Below are positions 17,346 to 25,732 of a stretch of DNA of 64,000 nt, in pieces. The position numbers were made by a program, and so were the translations under genes. The notes below the pieces were generated by a model, which saw nothing but the letters and a program-made list of their open reading frames with translations, was not told the DNA's origin and searched no databases. Within the stretch, counting starts at the first letter, position 1. Each line of letters starts with the position of its first letter. The DNA comes from Scleromatobacter humisilvae (lineage in GTDB: Bacteria; Pseudomonadota; Gammaproteobacteria; Burkholderiales; Burkholderiaceae_C): contig NZ_JAJLJH010000001.1 in the NCBI RefSeq assembly GCF_023231945.1, positions 1,488,001-1,552,000 of the forward strand, written 5' to 3'.

Positions 17346-17351
17346 ATTTTA
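17346..17351 (-). promoter_or_regulatory. -10-like box for purE
   Basis: Minus-strand TAAAAT (5 of 6 to consensus) lies 23 bases before the proposed TTG start. Transcription would begin about seven bases later and leave a short leader containing ACCGGGAG. No good -35 box is visible. Confidence 0.4.
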
Positions 17352-17376
17352 GCCGGGGGCACAGGCGAAGCCCCAC

Positions 17377-18345
17377 ATGATAGACATCACCCTCCAGAAT
17401 TTCGAGAACGACCTGCTGCACGATTCGATGCAGCAACCCATTCTTCTGGACATCTGGGCGCCCTGGTGCGGCCCGTGCAAGGCCCTCGGTCCGATGCTCG
17501 AAAAGCTCGAGACGGCCTACGAAGGCCGCTTCAAGCTCGCCAAGCTCAACAGCGACGAGCAGCCCGAGATCGCCGGCCAGCTGAGCCAGGCCTTCGGTGT
17601 GCGCTCGATCCCGTTCTGCGTGATGTTCCACCAGGGCCAGCCGGTCGACGGCTTCGTCGGGGCGATTCCCGAGAGCGAGATCCGCGCGTTCCTCGACAAG
17701 CACGTGCCGGGCGCCGACGAGCTCGCCGCCGGTCAGGATGCCGAGGCCGCCGAGGCCCTGCTGGCCGAGGGCGACACCGACTCCGCGCTGGCCAAGCTGC
17801 AGGAGGCCGTCGCCATCGACCCGGCCAACGAGTCGGCCCGTTTCGACTACCTGCGCCTGCTGATCGAGACCAGCCGCAGCAACCCCGAGCTGCTCGCGCA
17901 GGCGCGCCAGGCCTACCAGCCGGTGGCGCAGCGCGTGCTGCCCAACGCGCGCTTCGACGCCATCGGCCACTGGCTCGATGCCAGCGAGAAGGCCGTCACG
18001 GCGCGCTCGCACGACGAGCTGGCCGCCGCGATCGCCACCAACAAGCGCGACTTCGACGCCCGCTTCGAACTCGCCCAGTCGTTCTTCGCGGCCGGCGCGT
18101 TCACGCAGGCGCTCGACGAGCTGCTGGAGATCCTGATGCGCGACAAGTCGTGGAACGGCGAGCTGGCGCGCAAGGTCTACGTGGGCATCCTCGAGCTGAT
18201 GACCAAGCCCGCGCCGAAGGCGGCGCCGGAGAAGTCCGCGGCCGACAAGCCCAAGCTGGAGCTGACCGGCCACTCGGCGGCCGTCGGCGCGGATCCGGTC
18301 GTCGACCAGTACCGTCGGCGGCTGAGCATGACCGTGCTGAGCTGA
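17377..18345 (+). CDS. cnoX: thioredoxin-TPR chaperone, CnoX/YbbN-like
   Basis: The 322-residue cytosolic protein joins an N-terminal thioredoxin domain (residues 1-110) to tetratricopeptide-type repeats (about 115-290), the CnoX layout. The active site is Trp30-Cys31-Gly-Pro-Cys34, with the cis-proline segment [13 protein letters not shown]. coli CnoX has lost the first cysteine; this one keeps a full CGPC, so it could be redox active as in Caulobacter-type CnoX. CnoX proteins hold substrates under chlorine or oxidative stress and pass them to GroEL or DnaK. It is divergent from purE and ends with a poorly conserved Lys/Ala-rich segment. Confidence 0.85.
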   Translation: MIDITLQNFENDLLHDSMQQPILLDIWAPWCGPCKALGPMLEKLETAYEGRFKLAKLNSDEQPEIAGQLSQAFGVRSIPFCVMFHQGQPVDGFVGAIPESEIRAFLDKHVPGADELAAGQDAEAAEALLAEGDTDSALAKLQEAVAIDPANESARFDYLRLLIETSRSNPELLAQARQAYQPVAQRVLPNARFDAIGHWLDASEKAVTARSHDELAAAIATNKRDFDARFELAQSFFAAGAFTQALDELLEILMRDKSWNGELARKVYVGILELMTKPAPKAAPEKSAADKPKLELTGHSAAVGADPVVDQYRRRLSMTVLS

Positions 18346-18378
18346 GCCGACCCGCGGGCGGCCAACCCGCCCTCGTCC

Positions 18379-19470
18379 TCAGCTGAAGTTGACGACCGCC
18401 AGGGCCTCGGCCCAGCGCTTCTGCTCGGCGCGGTGCAGCGCCAGCGCGGCCTCGGCCTGCGCCGCGTGCGCGTCCGCCTGCTCGGTGCGCCCGAGCGCGC
18501 GCGTGGCCGCGGCCAGGCGCGCGTGCGTGGCGGCGATGTCGTCGTGCTCGGTCATCAGCGGCAGCACCGCGACGATCGCGCGGAGGCGCTTGACCGCCTC
18601 GTCGTTGCGGCCGAGCCTGACCTCGGCGAACACCGCGTCGGCCAGGAAACGCGCCTCGCGGTGCACCTGGCCCTCGGCGCGGGCGCGCGACAGCTGCGAA
18701 TCGAACAGCGCGATGGCCGCGTCGTACTGGCCCAGCACCGTCATCAGCTGAGCGCGCAGCAGCGGCACCTCGGCCATCAGCTGGCCGTTGCCGACGCCCG
18801 CGTCGTAGTTGCCGGTGGACTCAGCCTCCAGCAGCACGCGCTGCGCGTCGGCCAGGTCGGCGCGGTCGAACGCGCCCTCGAGGCTGATGCGGCCGGCCTG
18901 GAACGCAGCCATGTTGTGCAGCAGCACGCTCACCAGCGAGACGTCGCCTTCGGTGGCCGCGTGCTGGCGCGCGACCTTGTACCAGGGGATCGCGCGGTCG
19001 TCGTCGCCGGCCACGCGCCAGGCGCTGGCCACGACCAGCGCGGCGCGCGCACGCGCGGCGTGGCTGTCGGCCGGCGCGATGCGCAGCGCTTCCTGCACGT
19101 GCGAGACGGTGGCCTCGACGTCGCTGGCGTTGAAGTCGGCCATCGCGAGCCAGGCCGCGCTGAGCGAGTGCAGGTCGGCGTCGCCGGCGGTGGACGCGAG
19201 GTCGTAGGCGCGCTGGAACTTCGCCCGCGCAGTCGGCGAGAGCGACTCGCAATGCTCGATCAGCCCGTCGACGAAGGCGACCCAGGCCGACAGCACCGGG
19301 TTGCGCAGACGCTGGCTCTGCGAGCGCAGTCCCGCCAGCGCGAAGCGCGCCTCGGCGAACTGGCCGTGGCGCGCCAGCACCGCGGCCCGGCGCGACTTGA
19401 GGCACTCGCGCTCGAAGACTTCTTCAGCCTGGGCGATTTGTGCGTCGAGTCGGTCGATCAGGCGGGACAT
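18379..19470 (-). CDS. TPR-like helical repeat protein of unknown function
   Basis: I do not recognise a named family for this 363-residue protein. It is almost wholly helical, with a coiled start (SRLIDRLDAQIAQAEEVFERE) and repeated helix pairs of TPR form, for example ARHGQFAEARFALAGLRSQS, KFQRAYDLASTAGDADLHSL, VLGQYDAAIALFDSQL and ATRALGRTEQADAHAAQAEA. There is no signal peptide or enzymatic motif. It probably binds peptides or scaffolds partners. The ATG at 19470 is chosen because longer starts would run into purC, which ends 17 bases upstream; it may be cotranscribed with purC. It is convergent with the CnoX-like TPR gene. Confidence 0.6.
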   Translation of the reverse strand: MSRLIDRLDAQIAQAEEVFERECLKSRRAAVLARHGQFAEARFALAGLRSQSQRLRNPVLSAWVAFVDGLIEHCESLSPTARAKFQRAYDLASTAGDADLHSLSAAWLAMADFNASDVEATVSHVQEALRIAPADSHAARARAALVVASAWRVAGDDDRAIPWYKVARQHAATEGDVSLVSVLLHNMAAFQAGRISLEGAFDRADLADAQRVLLEAESTGNYDAGVGNGQLMAEVPLLRAQLMTVLGQYDAAIALFDSQLSRARAEGQVHREARFLADAVFAEVRLGRNDEAVKRLRAIVAVLPLMTEHDDIAATHARLAAATRALGRTEQADAHAAQAEAALALHRAEQKRWAEALAVVNFS

Positions 19471-19487
19471 GTGGTGGAGCAAGCTCT

Positions 19488-20384
19488 TTAACCGGCGAGG
19501 CGTTCGAAGGCTTCGCGGTACTTCGCCGCCGTGCGCTCGCCCACTTCCGCGGGCATCGCCGGCGCGGGCGCCTTCTTGTTCCACGGCTGGCCGTCGATGC
19601 GCACCGATTCGAGCCAGTCGCGCACGAACTGCTTGTCGTAGCTGGGCGGGTTCTGGCCTTCGGCGTAGCCGTCGACCGGCCAGTAGCGCGAGGAGTCGGG
19701 CGTCAGCACCTCGTCCATCAGCGTCAGCGTGCCGTCGGCGTCAAGGCCGAATTCGAACTTCGTGTCGGCGATGATGATGCCCTTGGTCAGCGCGTATTCG
19801 GCGGCGCGCTTGTACAGCGCGATCGAGACGTCGCGCACGCGGTTGGCGAGCTCGTTGCCGACCATGGCCGACGCGACCTTGAACGAGATGTTCTCGTCGT
19901 GCTCGCCGGCCTCGGCCTTGGTGGCCGGCGTGAAGATGGGCTCGGGCAGCTTCGACGCGTTCTTCAGGCCGGCGGGCAGCTCGACGCCGCACACCGACTG
20001 GCTTTCCTGATATTCCTTCCAGCCCGAGCCGGCCAGGTAGCCGCGCACCACCGCCTCGATGGGCAGCGGCTTCAGGCGCTTGACCAGCATCGCGCGCTGG
20101 CTGACCTGCGCGATCTCGTCAGGCTGCACCACCGATTCGGGCGCGTCGCCGGTCAGGTGGTTGGGGACGATGCCTTCGAGCTTGTCGAACCAGAACAGCG
20201 CCATCTGCGTCAGCAGCGCGCCTTTGCCGGGGATCGGCTCGCCGAGGATGACGTCGAACGCCGACAGCCGGTCGGTGGCCACCATCAGGATGCGGTCGTC
20301 GCCGACGGCGTAGTTGTCGCGCACCTTGCCGCGCGCGAGCAGCGGCAGGGAGTGGATGGACGTGGTGAGCAGCGCGGCGGTCAT
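19488..20384 (-). CDS. purC: SAICAR synthase
   Basis: The 298-residue enzyme joins CAIR with aspartate using ATP to form SAICAR. Conserved pieces include [30 protein letters not shown] near the N-terminus (KVRD binds ATP), [16 protein letters not shown], and [19 protein letters not shown] with [14 protein letters not shown]. Its size matches the long betaproteobacterial and yeast-like form rather than the 240-residue E. coli form. It lies 85 bases downstream of fba on the same strand. The same pathway's purE and purK are 2-4 kb away, separated by two TPR-containing genes. Confidence 0.96.
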   Translation of the reverse strand: MTAALLTTSIHSLPLLARGKVRDNYAVGDDRILMVATDRLSAFDVILGEPIPGKGALLTQMALFWFDKLEGIVPNHLTGDAPESVVQPDEIAQVSQRAMLVKRLKPLPIEAVVRGYLAGSGWKEYQESQSVCGVELPAGLKNASKLPEPIFTPATKAEAGEHDENISFKVASAMVGNELANRVRDVSIALYKRAAEYALTKGIIIADTKFEFGLDADGTLTLMDEVLTPDSSRYWPVDGYAEGQNPPSYDKQFVRDWLESVRIDGQPWNKKAPAPAMPAEVGERTAAKYREAFERLAG

Positions 20385-20469
20385 GGCGTGAGCAGGCGTA
20401 AGGAACGGTAAACCCGTATTGTGCCTGCCGCAACCCTTCCCTGCGCTGTGTCCGAACGACCGGTCGTGA

Positions 20470-21534
20470 TCAGTTGACGGTCTGCGCGAGTTCGCCGCTG
20501 GCGTACTTGGCCGCGACGACCTGCAGCGTGTCCGTCTTGATCTTCGCCGCCTGGCCCTCGCAGCCGAACTCCATGTAGCGCTGGCGGCAGATCTGCTTGG
20601 CGGCCTCGCGCGCCGGCTTCAGGTAGTCGCGCGGGTCGAACTTGTCCGGGTTCTCGAACAGGTACTTGCGGATCGCGCCGGTCATCGCGAGGCGGATGTC
20701 GGTGTCGATGTTGATCTTGCGCACGCCGTGCTTGATGGCTTCCTGGATCTCCTCGACCGGCACGCCGTAGGTCTCCTTCATGTCGCCGCCGAACTGGCGG
20801 ATGATGGCCAGCAGCTCCTGCGGCACCGACGACGACCCGTGCATCACCAGGTGGGTGTTGGGGATGCGGCGATGGATCTCCTTGATGCGGCCGATGGCGA
20901 GGATGTCGCCCGTGGGCTTGCGCGTGAACTTGTAGGCGCCGTGGCTGGTGCCGATGGCGATGGCCAGCGCGTCGAGCTGCGTGCGCTTGACGAAGTCGGC
21001 GGCCTGCTCGGGGTCGGTCAGCAGCTGGTCCATCGTCATCGTGGCGTCGGTGCCGTGGCCGTCTTCCTTGTCGCCCTTCATCGTCTCGAGCGAGCCGAGG
21101 CAGCCGAGCTCGCCTTCGACCGTGATGCCGCGCGCATGCGCCATGTCGACGACGGTGCGGGTGACGTCGACGTTGTAGTCGTAGCTGGCGATCGTCTTGC
21201 CGTCGGCCTGCAGCGAGCCGTCCATCATCACCGAGCTGAAGCCGAGATCCATCGCGCCGCGGCAGATGTCGGGGTTCTGGCCGTGATCCTGGTGCATCAC
21301 CAGCGGGATCTGCGGCCAGCTCTCGGTGGCGGCCTGGATCAGGTGCTTGATGAAGGGCTCGCCCGCGTACTTGCGCGCACCGGCCGAGGCCTGCAGGATC
21401 ACCGGGGCGCCGACCTCGGCGGCGGCCGTCATCACGGCCTGCACCTGCTCGAGGTTGTTGACGTTGAACGCGGGGATACCGTAACCGTTTTCGGCGGCGT
21501 GGTCCAGCAGCTGGCGCATGGAAACGACGGGCAT
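20470..21534 (-). CDS. fba: class II fructose-bisphosphate aldolase
   Basis: The 354-residue zinc-dependent aldolase interconverts fructose 1,6-bisphosphate with dihydroxyacetone phosphate and glyceraldehyde 3-phosphate. Typical segments are [27 protein letters not shown] with a zinc-ligand histidine, [20 protein letters not shown], the [13 protein letters not shown] phosphate loop, [13 protein letters not shown], and [14 protein letters not shown]. The length and CbbA-like sequence fit the class IIB aldolases of beta- and alphaproteobacteria. It is upstream of purC and divergent from the small basic ORF at 21700. In related genomes fba usually sits next to pyk; here a four-gene block intervenes. 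Confidence 0.95.
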   Translation of the reverse strand: MPVVSMRQLLDHAAENGYGIPAFNVNNLEQVQAVMTAAAEVGAPVILQASAGARKYAGEPFIKHLIQAATESWPQIPLVMHQDHGQNPDICRGAMDLGFSSVMMDGSLQADGKTIASYDYNVDVTRTVVDMAHARGITVEGELGCLGSLETMKGDKEDGHGTDATMTMDQLLTDPEQAADFVKRTQLDALAIAIGTSHGAYKFTRKPTGDILAIGRIKEIHRRIPNTHLVMHGSSSVPQELLAIIRQFGGDMKETYGVPVEEIQEAIKHGVRKINIDTDIRLAMTGAIRKYLFENPDKFDPRDYLKPAREAAKQICRQRYMEFGCEGQAAKIKTDTLQVVAAKYASGELAQTVN

Positions 21535-21699
21535 GGGAAGTCCTCAGGGGAAGTTGCGAATGGCGTCTCGGCACGCGAACGGTGCCACGAAATGGGGTGG
21601 CGCGGTGCCGTAACCGCGTCGTAACTTGCCCATTTTAAAGGGTCGGATACCGGACCGCATAATCGCGGCTGGTTCGCACATCGCAACGACGGAACTCCG

Positions 21700-22035
21700 A
21701 TGGTCTTTTCCTGGTTCAACACAAGCAAGGTCGACGCCTTCATCGACGGCGAGGTCGCCGCGCTGGTCAAGCGCATTCCGCCGGCCAAGCTCGAGGGCAG
21801 CGGCGCCGCGGTGAAGAAGGCCGGAGAGCAGCTCGCCAAGTCGCACAACGACCTGCTGCGCCGCGCCCAGCAGTTCGTGCAGCGCGAGAAGCCCAACCTG
21901 TACCAGAAGGCCCGCATCGCCAACCGCATGAAGTGGGCGCTGCTCGAGGCGAAGTACCCGAAGCCGTTCGTGGACGAGCTCGCCTACGCGCTCGCCACCG
22001 TGGTGGCCGGCGCCAATTCGCAGCGCGAGGTCTGA
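21700..22035 (+). CDS. small basic helical protein, unknown
   Basis: I do not recognise this 111-residue protein. It is rich in Lys, Arg and Ala, predicted all-helical, and lacks a signal peptide or cysteines. Recognisable blocks are DGEVAALVKRIPPAKLEG, KKAGEQLAKSHNDLLRRAQQFV and ARIANRMKWALLEAKYPKPFVDEL. The stop codon overlaps the next start as TGATG, so it is translationally coupled to the TPR/OGT-type gene and is probably a partner or accessory of it. It is divergent from fba with a 165-base gap that contains an AT-richer stretch (21636-21663) suitable for a promoter. Confidence 0.7.
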   Translation: MVFSWFNTSKVDAFIDGEVAALVKRIPPAKLEGSGAAVKKAGEQLAKSHNDLLRRAQQFVQREKPNLYQKARIANRMKWALLEAKYPKPFVDELAYALATVVAGANSQREV

Positions 22036-24599
22036 TGCCCGCGCCGCCGCGCCCGAACCAGAAGGGCCCGACCTCCGCCGGCGCCGCACAGCTGAACCAG
22101 GCCGTCGCCCTGCACCAGGCCGGCCGCCTGGACGAGGCCGAGGCGCTGTATCGCCAGGTCGTCGCGCAGGCGCCGGGCCACTTCGACGCCACGCACCTGC
22201 TGGGCGTGATCGCGCTGCAGCGCGGCGACCTCGCCGCGGCCGAGACGCTGATCTCGCAGGCCCTCGCGTCCAGGCCCAAGGACGCGACCGCCCTCAACAA
22301 CCTCGGCACGACGCTCCTGCGCGCGCGCCGGCTCGACGAGGCGCGCGAGCAGTTCGAGCGCGCCGCCAAGGCGCAGCCGGCGCATGTCGACGCGCAGTCC
22401 AACCTCGGCAACGTGTTGCGGCAGCTGGGACGCATCGCCGAATCGGTCGTGCCCTTGAAGCGCGCCTTCGCCGGCAGCCCGAAGTCCGCCGAGATCGCCG
22501 ACCTGCTCGGTGCCTCGCTGCTGGACACCGGCGACGGCCGCGGCGCGGTCGCGGTGTTCGAGTCCAGCGTCAAGGCCCGCCCGCGCGAAGCCCGCGGCTG
22601 GCTGCACCTGGCGATCGCCAGCCAGATGGCCGGCAATCCGAAGCGCGCGCTGGAGGCCGCCGATGCGGCGCTGGCGATCACGCCCGGCGACTCGCGCGCG
22701 CTCGGCGCGCGCGGGCAGGCGCTGGCCGGCCTCGGCGACGCCGGCCTGGCGCGCGACGCCTTCGCGCATGCGGTGCTCGGCGCGCCCGACGACGCGGTCG
22801 CGCGGCACAACTTCGGCGTCTTTCTGCGCGATCTCGGCGACCACGACGCCGCCATCGAGCAGCTGCGCAAGGCGGTCCAGCTCGACCCCGCGCTCGCCGC
22901 CGCGCACGAGGCGCTGGTCGGCGCGCTTGTGGACGGCGGCCGCGGCGACGAGGCGATGCGCCACGGCCAGGCCTTCGCGAGCGCGCACCCGGACAGCGGC
23001 GCGGCGCTGGCGATGCAGGCCGCGGCGCACTTCGCGCAAGGGCGCATCGAGGAGGCCGTCGACCTGTACCGGCGCGCCGCCGCCATCGCGGATGCGGATG
23101 CGGCGACCTTCCTCGGCTACGGCAACGCGCTGCTGGGCGCCGGCCACGCCGCCGAGGCGACGAAGCAGTTCGCGCGCGCCGTGGAGCGCGATCCGCAGGA
23201 CAGCCGCGCCCGCTTCGCGCTCGCGATGTCGCACCTGCGCCCGGTCTACGACGACGCCGCGCAGATGGAGGCCTCGCGCCGCGCCTTCTCGCGCGCGTTG
23301 TCCGAGCTCGACGCCTGGTTCACGCCCGCCCGCGCCGTCTCCGGCGCAAGGGGCGTGGGCAGCGCGCAACCGTTCTACCTGGCCTACCACCCGGTCGACG
23401 TGCGGCCGCTGCTCATGCCTTACGGCAAGACCGTCGCACGGCTGATGGCCAGCGTCGCCGCGCCACCGCTGGACCCGCGCCCGACCGCCGCGCGCAAGCT
23501 GCGCGTGGGCATCGCCGCTGCGCAGGTGCGCGACCACTCGGTGTGGAACGCGATCACGCAGGGCTGGGTGCGCCACTTCGATCGCGAGCGCATCGAGTTG
23601 ACGCTGTTCAAGCTCGAACCCGCCAGCGACGACGAGACCGCCCGGGCGCGCCGCGACGCGACAGCGTTCGTCGACAAACCGGTGACGCTGGACGACTGGG
23701 CGCAGGCGATCGTCGACGCGCGGCTGGACGTGCTGATCTACCCCGAGATCGGCATGCATCCGCTCACCACCAGGCTCGCCGCGATGCGGCTCGCGCCCGT
23801 GCAGGCCGCGGCCTGGGGCCAGCCGTTGACCACCGGGCTGCCGACGATCGACCTGTTCATCTCCGCGCAGGCGCTGGAGCCCGCCAACGGCGCGTCGCAT
23901 TACTCGGAACGCCTCGTCGCGCTGCCGCACCTGGGCGTGTGCCTGCAGCCGCTGCAGCCGGCGGTGGTCGCGCCCGACTTCGCGACGCTGGGCCTGAACC
24001 CGGCCGAACCGCTGCTGCTGTGCCCCGGCACGCCGTTCAAGTACACGCCGCAGGGCGACGCGGCGCTGGTGGCGATCGCGGCGCGGCTGCAGGCGCGCGG
24101 CGCCGGCCGGCTGGTGTTCTTCGGCAGCCATCGACCGGCGATGTCGGCGCAGGTCGAACAGCGCATGCGCAAGGCCTTCGCGAACGCCGGGGTCGACTAC
24201 GACCGCACCGTCGCCTGGATCCCGACGCTCAACCGCGGCCGCTTCTTCGGGCTGATGCAACGCTCGACGGCGCTGCTCGACACGCTGGGCTTCTCCGGCT
24301 TCAACACGGCCGTGCAAGGCCTCGAGTGCGACCTGCCCGTCGTGGCGTTCGAGGACAAGTTCATGCGCGGCCGGCTGGCCAGCGGCCCGCTGCGCTTCCT
24401 CGGCCTCGACGAACTGGTCGCCACCACGCCGGCCGAGTTCGCCGACATCGCGCTGCGCCTGGTCGAGGACGAGGCCTGGCGCGCGCACGTCGAGCGCGAG
24501 ATCGCGCAGCGCCGCCATGCGCTGTTCTTCGACCAGGCGCCGGTGCGCGCCCTCGAGGACGCGCTGTTCGAAGCGGCCGGCGTCGCCAAGCCCGCCTGA
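22035..24599 (+). CDS. TPR protein with divergent OGT/SPINDLY-type glycosyltransferase domain
   Basis: The 854-residue protein has about a dozen TPR motifs in residues 10-430 (for example LHQAGRLDEAEALYRQVVAQAPGH) and a C-terminal GT41/SPINDLY-like domain from about 488. Equivalent active-site positions are seen: His501 in VRDHSVWNAI (the catalytic His region) and Lys669 in CPGTPFKYTP (the donor-phosphate lysine region). The usual GGGTTT donor loop is replaced by FSGFNTAVQG. OGT-family enzymes move GlcNAc or another sugar onto Ser/Thr of cytosolic proteins. Here the divergence could mean another donor or target. Coupled to the small basic ORF upstream; a weak terminator follows. The target is unknown. 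Confidence 0.8.
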   Translation: MPAPPRPNQKGPTSAGAAQLNQAVALHQAGRLDEAEALYRQVVAQAPGHFDATHLLGVIALQRGDLAAAETLISQALASRPKDATALNNLGTTLLRARRLDEAREQFERAAKAQPAHVDAQSNLGNVLRQLGRIAESVVPLKRAFAGSPKSAEIADLLGASLLDTGDGRGAVAVFESSVKARPREARGWLHLAIASQMAGNPKRALEAADAALAITPGDSRALGARGQALAGLGDAGLARDAFAHAVLGAPDDAVARHNFGVFLRDLGDHDAAIEQLRKAVQLDPALAAAHEALVGALVDGGRGDEAMRHGQAFASAHPDSGAALAMQAAAHFAQGRIEEAVDLYRRAAAIADADAATFLGYGNALLGAGHAAEATKQFARAVERDPQDSRARFALAMSHLRPVYDDAAQMEASRRAFSRALSELDAWFTPARAVSGARGVGSAQPFYLAYHPVDVRPLLMPYGKTVARLMASVAAPPLDPRPTAARKLRVGIAAAQVRDHSVWNAITQGWVRHFDRERIELTLFKLEPASDDETARARRDATAFVDKPVTLDDWAQAIVDARLDVLIYPEIGMHPLTTRLAAMRLAPVQAAAWGQPLTTGLPTIDLFISAQALEPANGASHYSERLVALPHLGVCLQPLQPAVVAPDFATLGLNPAEPLLLCPGTPFKYTPQGDAALVAIAARLQARGAGRLVFFGSHRPAMSAQVEQRMRKAFANAGVDYDRTVAWIPTLNRGRFFGLMQRSTALLDTLGFSGFNTAVQGLECDLPVVAFEDKFMRGRLASGPLRFLGLDELVATTPAEFADIALRLVEDEAWRAHVEREIAQRRHALFFDQAPVRALEDALFEAAGVAKPA

Positions 24600-24620
24600 T
24601 CGCCCGGTCGCTCGGAACTC

Positions 24621-24641
24621 GACCGGTTTTCCGGTCTTGTT
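24621..24641 (+). terminator. small hairpin after the first OGT-type gene
   Basis: GACCGG and CCGGTC form a 6-base-pair stem around TTTT, followed by TTGTT, 21 bases after the stop at 24599. It is a weak terminator candidate that could separate the OGT-type gene from the STAS-like gene. Confidence 0.4.
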
Positions 24642-24718
24642 CGGCGCGTTCGCGCGCTGCAGGTCCGGGAAACTGTGCCGAGTTGAGCCGCCGTCCCGAG
24701 GCGGCCCGGAGCACCTTG

Positions 24719-25732
24719 ATGGCACGCATTGAACTCTCGACCCTGACCCGCACGATCACTGCCGACGTGCTGGCGCATCCGACCGATCTCGGCCCCGTGC
24801 TGGCCAAGCGCCACTCGGTGTCGCGCGGCACGATGACCAAGCAGCTCAAGCGCCTGGTCGAGAACGGCTGGATCGAGCGCAACGGCAACACGCGCCCGCA
24901 TTTCAAGCCCGGCGTGCAGCGCGAGGTCACCACCGAGTACGCGGTCGCCGGCCTGGACGAGCACACGCCCTGGCTGCGCGACGTGCACCCGGTGCTGCAG
25001 CTGAGCCCCGCCGTCGCGCGCATCGCCCAGCACGTGTTCGGCGAGCTCCTCAACAACGCGATCGACCACGCGCAGGCCACGCGCGTGACGGTCTCGGTGC
25101 GCCAGACGCCCACCCACCTGCACATCCTGATCGGCGACGACGGCCTCGGCGTGTTCAAGCAGCTCGCGGCCAAGGCCGACCTGCCGGACGCCCAGCGCGC
25201 GGCGCTCGAGATCTCGAAGGGCCGCCTGACGACGCAGCCCGAATGCCACGGCGGCCGCGGCCTGTTCTTCGTCGCGCGCATGGTCGACGCGATGAACCTG
25301 CAGTCCAACGGGCAGGTGCTGCAATGGCGCCACCGCGGCGAGTCGGTGCAGTTCCGCAGCCATCCGCTCAATCGCACGGGCACCACCGTGTTCGTCAGCC
25401 TGGCGCTCGATTCCACCGTGCGCCCGACCGACACCTACAGCGCCTTCGGCTCCGAGGAAGCGCCGCTGGACTTCAGCCGCACCCAGGTGCCGCTGCGCCT
25501 GCTGACCGACAACGGCCTGACGCTGGACTCGCGCGCCCAGGCGCGCTGGGTCGTCTCGCGCCTGGAGCTGTTCGCGACGGCGGAGCTTGACTTCGACGGC
25601 GTCGACGACGTCGGTCCCAGCTTCATCGACGAGGTGTTCCGCGTCTACGCCAAGGCCCACCCGGAAGTGGCGCTGCAGCCGACCAAGGCCAGCGGGCGCG
25701 TCGAGAAGCTGCTCAAGGGCACGATCCACTGA
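24719..25732 (+). CDS. winged-helix + GHKL ATPase + STAS-like (DUF4325) protein
   Basis: The 337-residue protein combines three parts. Residues 1-65 look like a winged helix (KRHSVSRGTMTKQLKRLVEN, then a beta wing). Residues 95-230 are a GHKL/HATPase fold with an N-box at 109-116 (ELLNNAID), GDDGLG at 139-144 and HGGRGLFF at 177-184. Residues about 255-337 look like the STAS-like DUF4325 domain (DFDGVDDVGPSFIDEVFRVY). There is no phospho-acceptor histidine domain, so it is not a classical sensor kinase; an anti-sigma-like or switch role is plausible but unproven. Its last 20 coding bases overlap the end of the convergent OGT gene. It lies between two OGT-type genes. Confidence 0.75.
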   Translation: MARIELSTLTRTITADVLAHPTDLGPVLAKRHSVSRGTMTKQLKRLVENGWIERNGNTRPHFKPGVQREVTTEYAVAGLDEHTPWLRDVHPVLQLSPAVARIAQHVFGELLNNAIDHAQATRVTVSVRQTPTHLHILIGDDGLGVFKQLAAKADLPDAQRAALEISKGRLTTQPECHGGRGLFFVARMVDAMNLQSNGQVLQWRHRGESVQFRSHPLNRTGTTVFVSLALDSTVRPTDTYSAFGSEEAPLDFSRTQVPLRLLTDNGLTLDSRAQARWVVSRLELFATAELDFDGVDDVGPSFIDEVFRVYAKAHPEVALQPTKASGRVEKLLKGTIH

